Shown in pieces: positions 1-11,410 of a DNA stretch of 64,000 nt. The position numbers were made by a program, and so were the translations under genes. Every line of letters starts with the position of its first letter. Position 1 is the stretch's first letter. Source of the stretch: Inia geoffrensis (Eukaryota > Chordata > Mammalia > Artiodactyla > Iniidae). The notes below the pieces were generated by a model. That model was not told the DNA's origin. It did not search any database and worked only from the letters and a program-made list of their open reading frames with translations. The stretch spans positions 17,151,592 through 17,215,591 of the forward strand of contig CM070905.1 of the NCBI GenBank assembly GCA_036417435.1, read 5' to 3'.

Positions 1-657
1 TGGATGTTCTCTACTATATTAGGGGAGAAAATGATTACTCTTAGGCAAATCTGAATAATAACCGAAATAAATTAAGATACAAAGTAGGAAATGGGTTGTA
101 AGCAGTCTGAGGACAAAAAATTAATGAGTATTGAGCAGGAGCTGCAATTTTTTAAAAAATTTACTCCGCACAATGAAATATTCCACAAATTAAGGACTTC
201 AATAGTGCTTTGCAAAAAAAAAAAAAAAAAAAAAACTAAATTGAGTAAATATATAAATGTAAGATACAAATCTTTGGGGCAATGACTCTAGAATAAAATC
301 CATTTAAAGGATACACAACAGCTTCCCCCGTGGCAGTATGGCAAGTCACAGCTGGGATCATTGGAAGCTGTGGTTGTTCCTTCTCTAACCAGCCACCCAA
401 TCCCACTGTCATAAGGCCACTGATGGTTAAGAGGTTTGATTCTGTTGCACCTCATCACTGACCTCATACCCTTTTTCTTCCTATTTTCAGTCTCTACTGG
501 GTCCTCCCAGGAACTCAGGGCTTAGAGGAATGGGCAGCTATTACTCATTAATAAACTTGAAGCCAAGGACCCATCAGCTCAGAAGTTTCTGCCAGACTGA
601 TGGAAATCCTGTTTCTGTCACAAACTGACATAAGGGTGAGATTATGTAGCTATGCTC
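1..657. other. Unassigned non-coding sequence
   Basis: No coding exon or known repeat is recognised. A run of about 21 A residues sits near 214-235, which could be the tail of an unrecognised old retrocopy or a simple repeat. Short frames around 72-285 are explained by this low-complexity tract. Confidence 0.5.
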
Positions 658-673
658 AAAAAGCTATCAGGAG

Positions 674-1000
674 GGGCTTCCCTGGTGGCGCAGTGGTTAA
701 GAATCTGCCTGTCAATGCAGGGGACACGGGTTCGAGCCCTGGTCCAGGAAAATCCCACATGCTGTGGAGCAACAAAGCCAGTGTGCCACAACTACTGAGC
801 CCACATGCCACAGCTACTGAAGCCTGTGTGCCTACAGCCCGTGCTCCGCAACAAGAGAAGCCGCCGCAATGAGAAGCCCACTCACCACAACAAAGAGTAG
901 CCCCTGCTCGCCGCAACTAGAGAAAGCCCCTGCACAGCAACAAAGACCCAATACAGCCAAAATAAATAAATAGATATATTTTTTAAATTTATTTTTTTAA
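674..1000 (+). mobile_element. CHR-type tRNA-derived SINE, long form
   Basis: The element begins with the SINE head 'gggcttccctggtggcgcag' and contains a box A-like 'tggcgcagtggtt' and a box B-like 'gggttcgagccc'. It continues with the long-form body ('caactactgagccc', 'gaagacccaa' class) and ends in an A/T-rich tail. It is flanked by a perfect 16-bp target-site duplication, 'aaaaagctatcaggag', at 658-673 and 1001-1016. The perfect duplication fixes both ends and indicates L1-mediated insertion. The two short frames here are translated SINE, not genes. Confidence 0.95.
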
Positions 1001-1203
1001 AAAAAGCTATCAGGAGATCTGGAAGCTGCATCAGAATATGCTTCCTGTCATCAGTAAACTCTTCCAGGCCGGAAACTCTAAACATTATCAAAAGTCCTAA
1101 TGATAACCATGGTCATCTAGAAGTGGGTATGCACTGGAAGTTGTGTTCTTGAACCTGACCCTGGGAAAACACCTACATTCAAGTGGTTATAAAATACTTT
1201 GTA

Positions 1204-1394
1204 GGGCTTCCCTGGTGGCGCAGTGGTTGAGAGTCTGCCTGCCGATGCAAGGAACGCGGGTTCATGTCCCAGTCCGGGAAGATCCCACATGCCGCGGAAC
1301 GGCTGGGCCCGTGGGCCATGGCCGCTGGGCCTGCGCGCCCAGAGCCTGTGCTCCACAACGGGAGAGGCCCGCGTACCGCAAAAAAAAAAAAAAA
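1204..1394 (+). mobile_element. CHR-type SINE, short cetacean form, internally deleted
   Basis: The head, box A and box B match the other copies, followed by the short-form body 'gggccatggccgctgggcc' and a poly(A) tail. The duplication 'actttgta' occurs at 1196-1203 and again at about 1395-1402. Near the 3' end it reads 'ggagaggcccgcgtaccgc'. Most other short copies have 'ggagaggccacaacagtga' followed by 'gaggcccgcg', so this copy has lost about 16-18 bp between two 'gagaggcc' direct repeats. Confidence 0.93.
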
Positions 1395-1402
1395 ACTTTG
1401 TA

Positions 1403-3130
1403 AATTGACTAATGCAGCAGACTTAAAAAAAAAAAAAAAAGTGTGAGAAAGCAAATGCAAAAATATTTGCCAGCTTTCAGGAGAGAAACCCTAAAAACAA
1501 CAAATGACTTAACACCTATAACTCAGACCTGAAAAGAGTCTCTGATGTAGATTGTCGATGTTTTTTAAAAAAAGAAAGGCACTGGAGTTTTTGTTAATAG
1601 AAAAGTGGAAAAATGAGATGACAGACAGAAGGTGATGTTGAGAGTTGATCACATACCAAACCAACTATTAATGGTAAGAGGGGAGAAGCATCAGCCTGAG
1701 GACCAGCTACAGTAATCAGGCTAATTCAGAGCTCTGCTCACTGTTATCCAGAGAACATTTTACATAGTGATAGTTTTTTATGGCTGGGGTCCACTACTAG
1801 CTAACCTCTTAAATTTTTAATTAAAGAAATGTTTTTTCGGAACAACAATCCCTTTGAGAATCTGAATTCTTGGACTTCTCCCTGGAGGAGAAAAATGCAG
1901 ATAAAGTACAAATTTTACAAACAAATTGTAGAGGATTTGTGAGCCAACGTCCAACTCATGAATCCACAAATCATATGTTTAAAAACCCCTGCATTAGACT
2001 AATTTTTTTAAGATGCATATAAAGGAAATAATCTGTTCATGAACACTTCAAAGGATATAAAGAATAGGGAATGATGTCCTAAAATCCACAGTCCAAATTT
2101 GCAAAAGGCAGGTAAACTCAAGTGCTATCACACGTCAGATATAATCTTTGAAATGCTCTCAGTGAGTTATCCCATCACAGCAACACCACTAAGAGAACCA
2201 CCCTAGGTTACTATGTGTTACTATTTTTTTAGCCTCTCCATCTCTTCTTTAGCCTCTTATGTATTCCTCTGTCTCCTCTTTGTTGTTTCTCTCCCTTGTC
2301 CTCCACCAGCCAATTTCTGTCCCTTTTTTTTTTCAGTAGCTCTACTCCTGCCCTAGGAAGTATAAGCCAGCAACACATTTCTCTACAGCTTCAGGAACCT
2401 AACCAACAAGTTAAGTTCCTTGAAAAGTTTTCTCAATGTCACAAACAATGCTTATTAAACTTTAAATTGCAAGACAAGGTCACCCCCCAAAAAAATATAG
2501 GAATGAGTCTGAACTACTTGATGCTGAAGCAAGTCATTCATACAGCAGACAATTGCAGAGCTTTCTGTCACAGTTTCACTAGATCAGCCACGAATTGAGA
2601 ATGGATAACTGCTATATGACGATCTGAAAAAGGGCAATCAGAAAGAGAAGTGATTGGAAGGCCAGACAGCAGAGAGAGTAATCAGAGACTAGATGGCTTT
2701 CTGGAACAAATACATCATTTGGATCATGTTTAAAACAGCAGAAGACTCTGAAAATAGCAGCAGCCAAGATCTGAAGGACAGTGTTTTAATATATACACAG
2801 TATGCAGCAGACATTTGTCACACATACATCTTCCCATACCCAACACTTCTGGCTGGTGACCATAGTCAACAGGATCATCTTCTGTCACAAAGAACTAATG
2901 CAGATTTTACAAAGCACTATTAGATTTGTCAAGTAGTTTTGAAAGGGCAATGCAAAGTGTTGGCCATTATTATGATTATGCACAAAAACAAAAAGCATGC
3001 ATCTGAATAAGGTTTTGTTAGGTAATTGGTGAGGCATGGTAAAGCACAGAAAAGAGGAAAAAATGAAGTAAGCAAGCTGGACCCAGTTCATGTCACTTTC
3101 CTGAGTGATTCAGGCTTCGAAATAAACAAA
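1403..3130. other. Unassigned non-coding sequence
   Basis: AT-rich unique-looking DNA with a poly(A) run at about 1424-1440. A 100-codon frame at 2296-2598 (+) and a 76-codon frame at 2693-2923 (+) resemble no family I know. They lack splice or start context and are probably chance frames. Confidence 0.45.
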
Positions 3131-3430
3131 GAAACATTGTAAGCACTCACTGAATGCAAGGCAGTGTTCCATGCTGTAAGCCAGTGATTTTCAAATCTAA
3201 CTGTCCATAAAAATTATCTGGGTGAGCTTTCAAAAATCAGATTCTAGCGACTCTCCTTAAAACTTCTAAATCAGAATCTCTGCGCTGGGGCCCTATACTC
3301 TGAGTTTTTAAAGGGCACCTCAGGTGATTCAGATACAGCTAGTTTTGAAATTGCTGCTACAGGACATATAGAATTAATAAAAGATAGTCCCTGCCCTCAT
3401 GCACTTGACAGTATAATTTTTGAGAAAATG
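3131..3430 (-). repeat. L2-like fossil split by a MER5-type element
   Basis: Both flanks (about 3131-3181 and 3357-3430) read like the 3' end of an L2 LINE on the minus strand. There is 'cactcactgaatgcaaggca' on the left and 'gtccctgccctcatgcactt' on the right, which correspond to the widespread L2 segment around 'actatgtgccaggcac' and 'ccctgccctc'. The hAT element lies between the two pieces, so the order of insertion is L2 first and MER5 second. The assignment is from recall and the copy is highly diverged. Confidence 0.55.
3182..3356 (+). mobile_element. MER5A-like non-autonomous hAT-Charlie element
   Basis: The element opens with 'cagtgattttcaaatctaac' and carries the family's 'attatctgggtgagctt', 'aaatcagaatctctg' and 'cctcaggtgattcagata' blocks. 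It ends at 'gaaattgctg', a decayed copy of the inverted end. The length of about 175 bp is close to the roughly 190 bp of MER5A. The expected 8-bp target duplication is no longer clear. Confidence 0.75.
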
Positions 3431-4632
3431 TATAAGTGTAGATAAAATGTGAAAGTATCAAATGTTACATAACAGTACAGCAATGCAAGGGATATCTCAA
3501 TGCAATAGATAATAACGTCCATTTTTCTTTGTCCTTTGACCAAGCCCTGAGAAATGAAGGTTATGATACAAAGATTGGCCTGGACAAAAAAAAAAAAAAA
3601 AAAAAACTCTCCAGTTTACCAAATTATTTCAGGTTCAAATCAAAATTTATGTGGTTATAGAAGGCAAACACTGTGTGAGGAAAAAATTCAAGTAAATAAA
3701 AAGATTTATCTGTAGCCAAAATGATTTCTACCATAATTATAAACATGTAAATCATTCCCCAAGCTAACAGCACAGAGCTAATAATTAAGGAACACTTATA
3801 ATAATAATGAAAGCACATTTGAAGAACATGTTAACTTCTTTCAAATTTTAACAGCCCCTAAAAACTAATTTGTATTTTAATTTGTCTAACTAAATTGACT
3901 ACGTTTGCTCGTCACTAATCTAAAAATCTGAATACAAATTACAAAGACATCATTGTATGAAAATAAAAGAGAAGAAGAAATATAAAAGCATAAAATTTAC
4001 AACAAATTAACCAAGTTCTCAATAAATTACATAGGTTTCACGGTCAAAACCCTAATTCTGGTCATGTCTTCTGTCTTTGTCCTGAACATGCTTTGGGTAG
4101 CCTTCAGGTGTGAGGTCGCTGAAGTCATCTGCAAACAAGCCTTGACTTTTGAGTACTGGCTGCCCTAGAATTCCCAGGACCCCTGTGCGAACACCCTGCC
4201 TCTTTACCTTGGACCCCTAAAGGTAACTATTTCTCTGGACTATGATTTGTTGATGCTGTACCCTCTTTCTTGCCCACAGCCCTTGTTGACCTTTACTCAC
4301 AGTATGAACAGTATTTCTAACAAGAACTTCATTTGCACTAGAAATGTTGTACCTAATGGCATCTTATCACACCAAATAAATTATTTTGAAATATTAATAA
4401 AATAATCATTGACTATTTTTGCCACCTTAGCTCATCATTGGGCTAGTTACCTTCAGAAATACAAAAGAATTCGAAGATATATCATCCGTTCTTTGTAAAT
4501 TTAAAATATTAAAAAAAAAAATACCACATTCATGCACAAGAAACCATGAGAAGCAAATGTAAAACAATGTAGAACAAGGGTAAACGTTGTGTGTGCCCTC
4601 CAGATATTGGAGAATTTTTTTAAAAAAGAAGG
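3431..4632. other. Unassigned non-coding sequence
   Basis: Contains a poly(A) run at about 3586-3606 and otherwise AT-rich unique-looking DNA. The part at 4040-4385 is less AT-rich and ends in 'ccaaataaattattttgaaa', which contains a polyadenylation hexamer. It could be an old LTR, but I do not recognise it. Confidence 0.4.
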
Positions 4633-4845
4633 AGGGCTTCCCTGGTGGCGCAGTGGTTGGGAGTCCGCCTGCCGATGCAGGGGACATGGGTTCGTGCCCC
4701 GGTACGAGAAGATCCCACGTGCCGCGGAGCGGCCGGGCCCGTGAGCCATGGCCGCTGAGTCTGCGCGTCCGGAGCCTGTGCTCTGCAACGGGAGAGGCCA
4801 CAGCAGTGAGAGGCCCGCGTACCGCAAAAAAAAAAAAAAAAGAAA
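4633..4845 (+). mobile_element. CHR-type SINE, short cetacean form
   Basis: Full short-form element from 'gggcttccctggtggcgcag' through 'gtgagccatggccgctgagt' and 'gcccgcgtaccgc' to a tail of about 16 A. The flanks show a probable duplication containing 'aagaagga' (about 4626-4633 and 4847-4854), but its edge is blurred by the A-rich target. Confidence 0.93.
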
Positions 4846-4859
4846 AGAAGAAGGAAAAG

Positions 4860-5362
4860 TAGAAACTGCATGTAGACTTCCTGCATATAAACTAATAGAA
4901 AGAACACTGTACGTGGAGTTTTTGAAAATTAAGTCCTAACCTTACTCCGTTCCCCAAATAAATAGGAGACCATGCCAAACTGCTCTGTGTCTCAGAGACC
5001 CTGTTTGTTAAAGAAGAGATTGAATTAAATCAGTGTTCTTGACTGGAGGAGGGGAGATGAGAACCACCATGAAGAATTTCCAAACTCACACCATCCATCT
5101 TATTGTCTAGAAAATTCAGACATCACCTGCCCTATACCTTCACATGAAAGCACAGCAGAATATGGGATAGATGGGAAAACTTAATCTGAAAAATCACCCC
5201 ATGTAAGTCTGTCATCCCTACCTTCCTTCCATGGCCACTGAACTGATGGTCTCCAAGAACTTTTTCTATTTCTCACATTCTCCGTTCTCAGAAAAGCCAG
5301 CCCCATATTGGAAAATCTTGATCTGTACTCGTGGTATATAAGAAACATTAAATAGACAGAGG
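4860..5362. other. Unassigned non-coding sequence
   Basis: No gene or repeat is recognised in this stretch. Confidence 0.45.
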
Positions 5363-5650
5363 CAGTGATTCTCAAGTCTTTGTGGACATAAGAATTAAAT
5401 TTAGTGAGTATTTATTAAGCACCTACTTTGCACCAAGGCAGTCCTAGGGAATCAGTGGTAAGCAAATAAACACAAATGCACATGACTCAAAGCCAAAGTC
5501 CCTGATCCCACGAAACTTGCCTTCTCTAGCTCTGTCCCAAGAGATTCCCATTCAGGAGAGCTTAGGTATAGACCAGAAAGCGGCATTTGAAGATGTAGCC
5601 CATGCAATCCTAATATAGATGATCCAAGGACCACACTGAGGAACATTAGA
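5363..5650 (+). repeat. Decayed MER5-like hAT copy with internal L2-like segment
   Basis: A MER5-type head, 'cagtgattctcaagtctttg', starts near 5364. A tail, 'gatccaaggaccacactgag', lies near 5619-5640 and matches the family's 'gggaccacactttgagaacc' end. Between them, about 5401-5520, is a minus-strand L2-like stretch ('tatttattaagcacctactt', 'ccaaagtccctgatcccacg'). Either an L2 piece landed in the hAT element or two separate fossils abut. Confidence 0.45.
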
Positions 5651-6649
5651 TTAAGGAATCACGTTGTCAGGTCGCTGGAACTCAAAACTTGTATAAGTTC
5701 AGTGGGCTCTCTTTCAGAATAGAGTCCACGCACAATAACTTAACTGTACAGAGTGACTGTGGAACACATGAGTGTATCTGACTGAGCTCATTAAATGTGT
5801 CCTCATTTCAACCTCCCCTCAGTTGAGTCCCCACAATACCCATGTCAGCACTGCCAGACACCAGAGGAAGCATGACAGAGAGAAGTCAGGATGGAGAGAT
5901 AAACATTGCAACTGCTGTTAAATATCTTACTTTTACAAACTTTGCAAACACACACGACTGTGAAACACATTGCTAGGGTTCTCCCCTAAGATGTGGAAGG
6001 GACCCTGTTGAATGAAAGGCCCTGGAACTTAAACTCCATTGGCCTCACTGTAAACCTCCTCTGGATGGGGTCAGGAGTGGTGGCCAACATTGTAAAGACA
6101 GAGGCAAACATGAACACGTGTGAAGGAGATCGTGTGGAATCCAAGCTTGATGCTAGCTCCATTTTAGGAGTTTAATAAATATTTTTGATAGCTTACCATT
6201 AAAACCTGTTTGATGTTACCCAACAGTAGTGGCTCATAGGAAGGAGGAAATAAGGATTGTTTTAGATTGTTTTTTGTAAGTGGGATGTATGCGCTTTAGT
6301 TTGAAAACTCATATCCAATACTTCTATTGTTTTTTTAAATACAAACTACAGAAGATTAGATTGACAAAATCTTCTTGACACAGACTATAGAGAGAGAAAG
6401 CATTATAGCAGTTATGGAGTTGAAAGACATAAATTTCTTTAAGGTTCAAGAAGTTGTGGATGAGGGACAGGTAGGAATGGGAGAGAGAAGAGCTTGATTT
6501 AATCTCCGTTCCAGTTCCCTGCCTTTGTCTTTCCCAGATCCCTACAGGCAAATGAGCGGATGGGATCCAGATGGGAGACAGGACCTTCACAAGAACCAGC
6601 CTCCCCTTGGTGACAGGAAGATTGAAGTCAGGGTCTAAGGGATTTCGAT
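5651..6649. other. Unassigned non-coding sequence
   Basis: No gene or known repeat is recognised. A 60-codon frame at 5993-6175 and an 88-codon minus frame at 6324-6590 have no family resemblance. Confidence 0.4.
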
Positions 6650-6880
6650 GCTATGCTGGAGAGGTTAGATTGATCCTAGAGCCCATCAGGCTGACTGTGA
6701 TCAGCTTGGGGTTTGGCAAGACAGCTCTGGTCATGGTGGGGAGGTTGGGCTGGCACAAGGAAGGTCAAGTGGAGCCTACAGAAGAGTCAGGAGTCTGTGG
6801 CACTGGTCCACGCGGGAGATGGTGAGGCACGATCAACGGCAGTGGCAGCGATGATGAAGATCACAGGACCTGGAGCTGCA
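6650..6880 (-). repeat. L2 LINE fossil fragment
   Basis: The plus strand resembles the reverse complement of the L2 3' coding region, with 'ctgtggcactggtccacgcg' followed by 'gagatggtgagg' and 'cagtggcagcgatgatgaag'. These mirror the L2 segment also present near 61020-61090. The overlapping plus-strand frames of 84-109 codons are antisense to it and are not genes. Confidence 0.5.
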
Positions 6881-7583
6881 AGGAGGGAGGGGAGTGCCAG
6901 TACCATTCCCCGCTGGCCCCAGCTCCAGCCCCCCGGGAAAGCACTCGGTCACTATTGTCCTACCACCTTCCTGAGATTATCACTTCTCTCCAGCCCTCAG
7001 GGGCCACGGTTCTACTCCAGCTGTATACCCACACCTGCCTAACGAGTTCTGTTCAGCTTAGAGAGAAGACTGAGAACGTAAAGGACTCTACAAGAGGGGT
7101 AGGGCCAAACTGGGGGCCTTCCAGTGCCCAGCTACTTCGTTATCTACAGTATGACCGATACCGTGTGCCAAACAGATCGCATCTTCCAGGACTGTATTAT
7201 TCTATGTTGTAAAAATATAAAACAGTCTAAGCAACGCCAAACTTTAATGCCAGCTTGTCTGGATTTCTTCCTCCATCTCAGACTCCCCCAGGCAATTTCC
7301 TTTTAAGTTAGACAAGCTTCAGAGCCCTCCTTAATGTGCCTACCTTTTAGAGAATTGCCTCCTCCGCCCAGTGGATTTCCAAGGGAGACTAAGCCGCTTG
7401 GTTCAGAGCCATCCCACTCCATGTCAAGAGCTAAAAAGACCCATCTAGATCACCAGGGATCCGGAGCCAGCTGGGGCATCCTCTGCAGGACACAGGTTAG
7501 TCCTTGTCTCTTATACCCAAACCGGTTTTCTTCCGACTACAGCAAGCTTCTCCCTTACACAACGCAGCAAGGTAGGATAGGGA
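6881..7583. other. Unassigned non-coding sequence
   Basis: Moderately GC-rich sequence with several short plus-strand frames (60-109 codons) in different phases, none recognised. No splice-bounded exon could be supported. Confidence 0.4.
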
Positions 7584-7745
7584 ATGGTTAGCACTCAGAC
7601 AGACTGAACTTAGGCTATGTGGGACCCCAGACAACTTATTGAACCTCTCTGTGCCTCACATCCTCATCTAGGTAAGAGGAATAATCAGTTACCTACTTTA
7701 TAGGACTATTATGGGAATAAAATAATATATGTTAAGTATCAGTAT
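7584..7745 (+). repeat. MIR SINE fossil
   Basis: Carries the MIR progression from 'cagacaacttattgaacctc' and 'tctgtgcctcacatcctcat' to a repeated 'ataat' spacer, then 'ctactttataggactattat' and the tail 'taaaataatatatgttaagt'. It is diverged, as expected of a mammal-wide SINE. Confidence 0.75.
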
Positions 7746-8329
7746 ATGTAGGTATACTATAAATATAAATTATATCAAATATAATGATAATGATATTATC
7801 ATTATTAAAATTTAATTGAAGCAGTCATTAATATATGAGCCCTGAATGGCCTATTTTCACGAATTTCTGGTAAAAATAAATAAACAATTGAAAAATCCTA
7901 AATGGGTTTTTAGGGTAATGCAACATGACAACAATATTTCCATAATTTTAAGGTTGGTGGCTGAATGTATGCACTTCCTATGCCTTTTCAGATAAACTTC
8001 TCTGGCTTCTCCTCAAATACTTTTAGATGCAAGCTTCCCCAAGACTTTTATGAAGCAGGCAGATACAAAATACATAAGGATCCCTACTGGAAAGTTGCTT
8101 CAACAAATACTCCATGTCTTGCTGCTCATGCTATTTTCCTGGATTTTACTGTATTAGATTCTAATATGCTCTTGTATTTGAACCTGGCCCAATATAACCA
8201 CTGATCTCTGCTACATAACCATATCCTTCTTTCCCTTTTCCCCCAGCCCTCTCAGAATACAGTTCACAGAGTCTCCAAATTGTAATATGGTCCTTCTTAT
8301 TTTTGAATTTCTGAATTCTTATTTTAGAA
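7746..8329. other. Unassigned AT-rich sequence
   Basis: No gene or recognised repeat apart from the MIR tail region at its left edge. A 79-codon plus frame (7965-8204) is unassigned. Confidence 0.4.
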
Positions 8330-8513
8330 CAGTGGTTTTCCAACTTGGATGCATGTTGGAATCATGTGAAGAACTTTACAAGGTACATATGCCTGGGTCC
8401 CACCGCCAGAGAGTGTAAGTTACCTGGCCTGGGCTACAGCCTGGATATTGGGATTTTTTTTTTTAAAAGCTTTCCAGATGACTCTAAAGTGAAGCCAAGG
8501 TTCATCAACTCTG
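8330..8513 (+). mobile_element. MER5A/MER20-like hAT-Charlie element
   Basis: Starts 'cagtggttttccaacttgga', contains 'gcctgggtcccaccgccaga' and 'agctttccagatgactctaa', and ends near 'ttcatcaactctg'. These are the family's end and core blocks in the right order and over the usual length. Confidence 0.75.
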
Positions 8514-8567
8514 ATAGAGGGATTTCGTGTGGCCACAGAGATTTGAAGGCTGGGATCAAAGATCCCC

Positions 8568-9020
8568 TCCTCTGGGAAGCCTCCTAGAGTTCCCCAAAGT
8601 CATGTTGTCCACATCTCCCTCTATTCCCTAAAAGCACCTCCTTTATAGCACCTCTCATGCTGATTTGCACTGATTTGCTTCTATGTTCCTCCTTAATTCT
8701 TCTCTTTTTTTTTTTTTTTGTGGTACGCGGGCCTCTCACTGTTGCGGCCTCTCCCATCGCAGAGCACAGGCTCCGGATGCGCAGGCTCAGTGGCCATGGC
8801 TCACGGGCCCAGCCACTCTGCGGCACGCGGGATCCTCCCGGACCGGGGCACGAACCCGTGTCCCCTGCATTGGCAGGCAGACCCTCAAGCACTGCGCCAC
8901 CAGGGAAGCCCCCTCCTTAATTCTTCACTGTGAGCCCCTGAAAGCAGGGAGCATTTTTCTCTCATTCCCAGCACCTCACAGAAGCTGGTGCATCACAGGA
9001 ACTCCGTGAACATTTGTCAC
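8568..9020 (+). repeat. L2 3' end interrupted by a SINE
   Basis: The left part (8568-8702) has 'gggaagcctcctagagttcc' and 'tagcacctctcatgctgatt'. The right part (8927-9020) continues with 'tgaaagcagggagcattttt', 'cccagcacctcacagaagct' and 'actccgtgaacatttgtcac'. This is the typical L2 3' end, in which a gene-like 'gcagggac...cccagcacc' stretch precedes the terminal repeat. The SINE at 8703-8911 and its target duplication separate the two halves. Confidence 0.7.
8703..8911 (-). mobile_element. CHR-type SINE, short cetacean form
   Basis: The reverse complement gives the full short element, with its poly(T) tail at 8703-8719 and its head at the right edge ('gcgccaccagggaagccc'). It is flanked by a perfect 15-bp duplication, 'cctccttaattcttc', at 8688-8702 and 8912-8926. 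It interrupts an L2 fossil. Confidence 0.95.
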
Positions 9021-10077
9021 ATCAGACTGAAAGGGTTTATCCCTTCTACTTCCGTGACCAAAGTAACCAGGCGAGAGCAACTCTTTCCAGAAAGCCAGGA
9101 CTGTGATGCTGCCCAGAGCACTTGAAGGATCCCCCAAGGCACCCCCCACTGAACCTGCCCCTCAGCAATAAGTCAGAGACATGTGTGCATGGTTCCGCAG
9201 CTGACAGTTTATAACTTGCAAAGTGTTCTTTCTTTCCTCAAGTGTGAATATAATTAAAGCCTCTGCATATTACCGCTTCCATTGTCCCTGATGCTGGTCC
9301 CTGCTCACTGTTCAGATAAAACAAGACTGCTGAATGTGAATATGTCTGAAGTTAAAGCAGGCAGGAGATAATGAAAAGGGCTGATTGGAAAGTCCTTATC
9401 AACTAAAGAGAGTTCTGAGATATGCAGAGAATGAGGACTACACATAGTTCTCAGTCTAAAGTCAAGAAGTGGAACTGCTGTTGCTACAAACTCTGCAGGC
9501 TTCTCTCCAGTGACACAGAGGAGTCCCCCTAACCCCAGGGGGAATAATACTCTACAGAAAGGCGCTCTCTGGAATTGTATGACTTAGCAGCCCCAAACTG
9601 CCTGTGATTCGAAGACTCCGAATACCTGTAATACAAGGCTACTTTCATTGTAAATAGGCTTCAGAACCATCAGAATCACTTACGGTAACGATTACTACTT
9701 TCACACCATAGTCCTGGCTCTTACTCCCAGACCTCACCTCTCCATTCAGACAATATTGTCCATTTCTGAGAACCTCTAGCTCTGAAGTCCTGTTCCAAGC
9801 TCCCCTCTCCTCTCAGCCCCAAGCTCTAACCTAGCATCACCGACATTGTTAAAACCACTGGAAAATTTGGTGGAGTTCTACATTGTAAATATCGATTGCT
9901 GTCTTCATTCTTTTGGGTTCTTGTTACCTTGCTGTGATGACCTACGGTTTGAGCCTCAGCCCTCAACCCATTGCTGCCATGAGAGAGGATGGCTCAGTCT
10001 TTAATGCACCCATCCATGCTTAGGACAAACTATCATTACTCCCATTGTTCAAAGGCTCTTCTCAAGTCAATATGGTG
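9021..10077. other. Unassigned non-coding sequence
   Basis: No gene is recognised. The part at about 9664-9800 ('accatcagaatcacttacgg', 'cagacctcacctctcc') weakly resembles a minus-strand MER5 copy, but it is too diverged to call. Confidence 0.4.
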
Positions 10078-10290
10078 TAGCGATAGAGGTTGCTGACTTT
10101 GGCACTGGGTGGTCTGGGTTCCAAATTCAGATTCACTACTTATAAGCATTGACACCTTTGGCAAGTAGTCATGCTTCAATATTCTCACCTATAATATGTG
10201 GGTGATAGTAATAGTAACCACCTCATAAGATTGTTATGAGGATTAGCTATTGACTTTATAGACCATTGCCTAACATGAATATATCAGTAT
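10078..10290 (+). repeat. MIR SINE fossil
   Basis: Follows the MIR order: 'gtggtctgggttccaaattc', 'cattgacacctttggcaagt', 'caatattctcacctataata', 'accacctcataagattgtta' and 'tgaggattagctattgactt'. It is well preserved over about 200 bp. Confidence 0.85.
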
Positions 10291-10726
10291 TATTCCTAGA
10301 CCTGAGTTTTGGGGTGGGATTGACTTAGCCAGAATTATACTCATAGCACAGGTGAGCATCTGGTCACCCCTCTTTAGCTCCCAAGATGGGTAAAGTCCTT
10401 CCCCACCTCTTTTCTTTTCCAGAATGCCAAGTTTTCCTCCCCCTTGTTGATTAAATATACTTAAAATTGAGATATCATCTTTCTATTGTAAAAATGGCAT
10501 CCCTCTGTGGACCTAGGTCTGTGAAAATTTTCTCTTCCATCAGATTTGTGGTTCACCCTCTCAGCTTCCATTATTTTTTCATTGGCTACTTTCTTCAAGT
10601 TACAACCTGCCCACGTCTACTCCAGCCACAAGTTCTCAACTACTACCACAATCAGGAAATCATTATTTCCCTTTATAACATTTTATTCATGCTTTTGAAA
10701 TAGAAAACTGACTTTAAAAGAAACAT
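10291..10726. other. Unassigned non-coding sequence
   Basis: No known element. A 78-codon frame at 10467-10703 has no recognised relative. Confidence 0.4.
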
Positions 10727-10741
10727 CATTACCATACTTTA

Positions 10742-11395
10742 GAAAACAATAATTCAAAGAGAGTCATGTACCACAATGTTCATTACAGCACTATTTACAA
10801 TAGCCAGGACATGGAAGCAACCTAAGTGTCCATCAACAGATAAATGGATAAAGAAGATGTGGCACATATATACAATGGAATATTATTCAGCCATAAAAAG
10901 AAACAAAACTGAGTTATTTGTAGTGAGGTGGATGGACCTAGAGTCTGTCATACAGAGTGAAGTCAGAAAAACAAATACCGTACACTAATACATATATATG
11001 GAATCTAAAGGGAGGGATGGTTCTGATGAACCTAGAGGCAGGAAAGGAATAAAGATGCAGATGTAGAGAATGGACTTGAGGACATGGGGAGGAGGAAGGG
11101 TAAGCTGGAATTAAGTGAGAGAGTAGCACTGACATGTACACACTACCAAGTGTGAAACAGATAGCTAGTGGGAAGCAGCTGCATGGCACAGGGAGAGCAG
11201 CTCAGTCCTTTGTGACTACCTAGTGGGGTAGGATGGTGGCGGGAGGGAGATGCAAGAGGGAGGGGATATGGGGATATATGAATGCATGTAGCTGATTCAC
11301 TTTGTTATACAGCAGAAACTAATGCAACATTGTAAAGCAATTATACTCCAATAAAGATGCGAAAAAAAGGAAATATTAATTAATTAATTAAAAAC
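10742..11395 (+). mobile_element. 5'-truncated L1 LINE (ORF2 end plus 3' UTR)
   Basis: Encodes the C-terminal part of L1 ORF2p, including 'ALFTIARTWKQPKCPST' and 'MEYYSAIKRNK' at about 10776-10960, then the 3' UTR ending in 'ctccaataaagatgc' (AATAAA signal). A perfect 15-bp duplication, 'cattaccatacttta', flanks it at 10727-10741 and 11396-11410. The frame is broken by a small deletion just after 'VIQSEV', where the copy at 16928 reads on through 'SQKERDKYRM'. The tail is not pure A but includes a 'taat' microrepeat. It is a dead copy. Confidence 0.95.
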
Positions 11396-11410
11396 CATTA
11401 CCATACTTTA

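Noticed and set aside
656..916. Overlapping open frames on both strands across 600-916, 1117-1460, 4427-4907, 8584-9009, 23367-23665 and similar places
   Set aside because: All are the same SINE translated in different frames, recognisable by recurring strings such as 'GDTGSCPGPG' and 'RHVGSSRTGARTHVPCIGR'. They are not genes.
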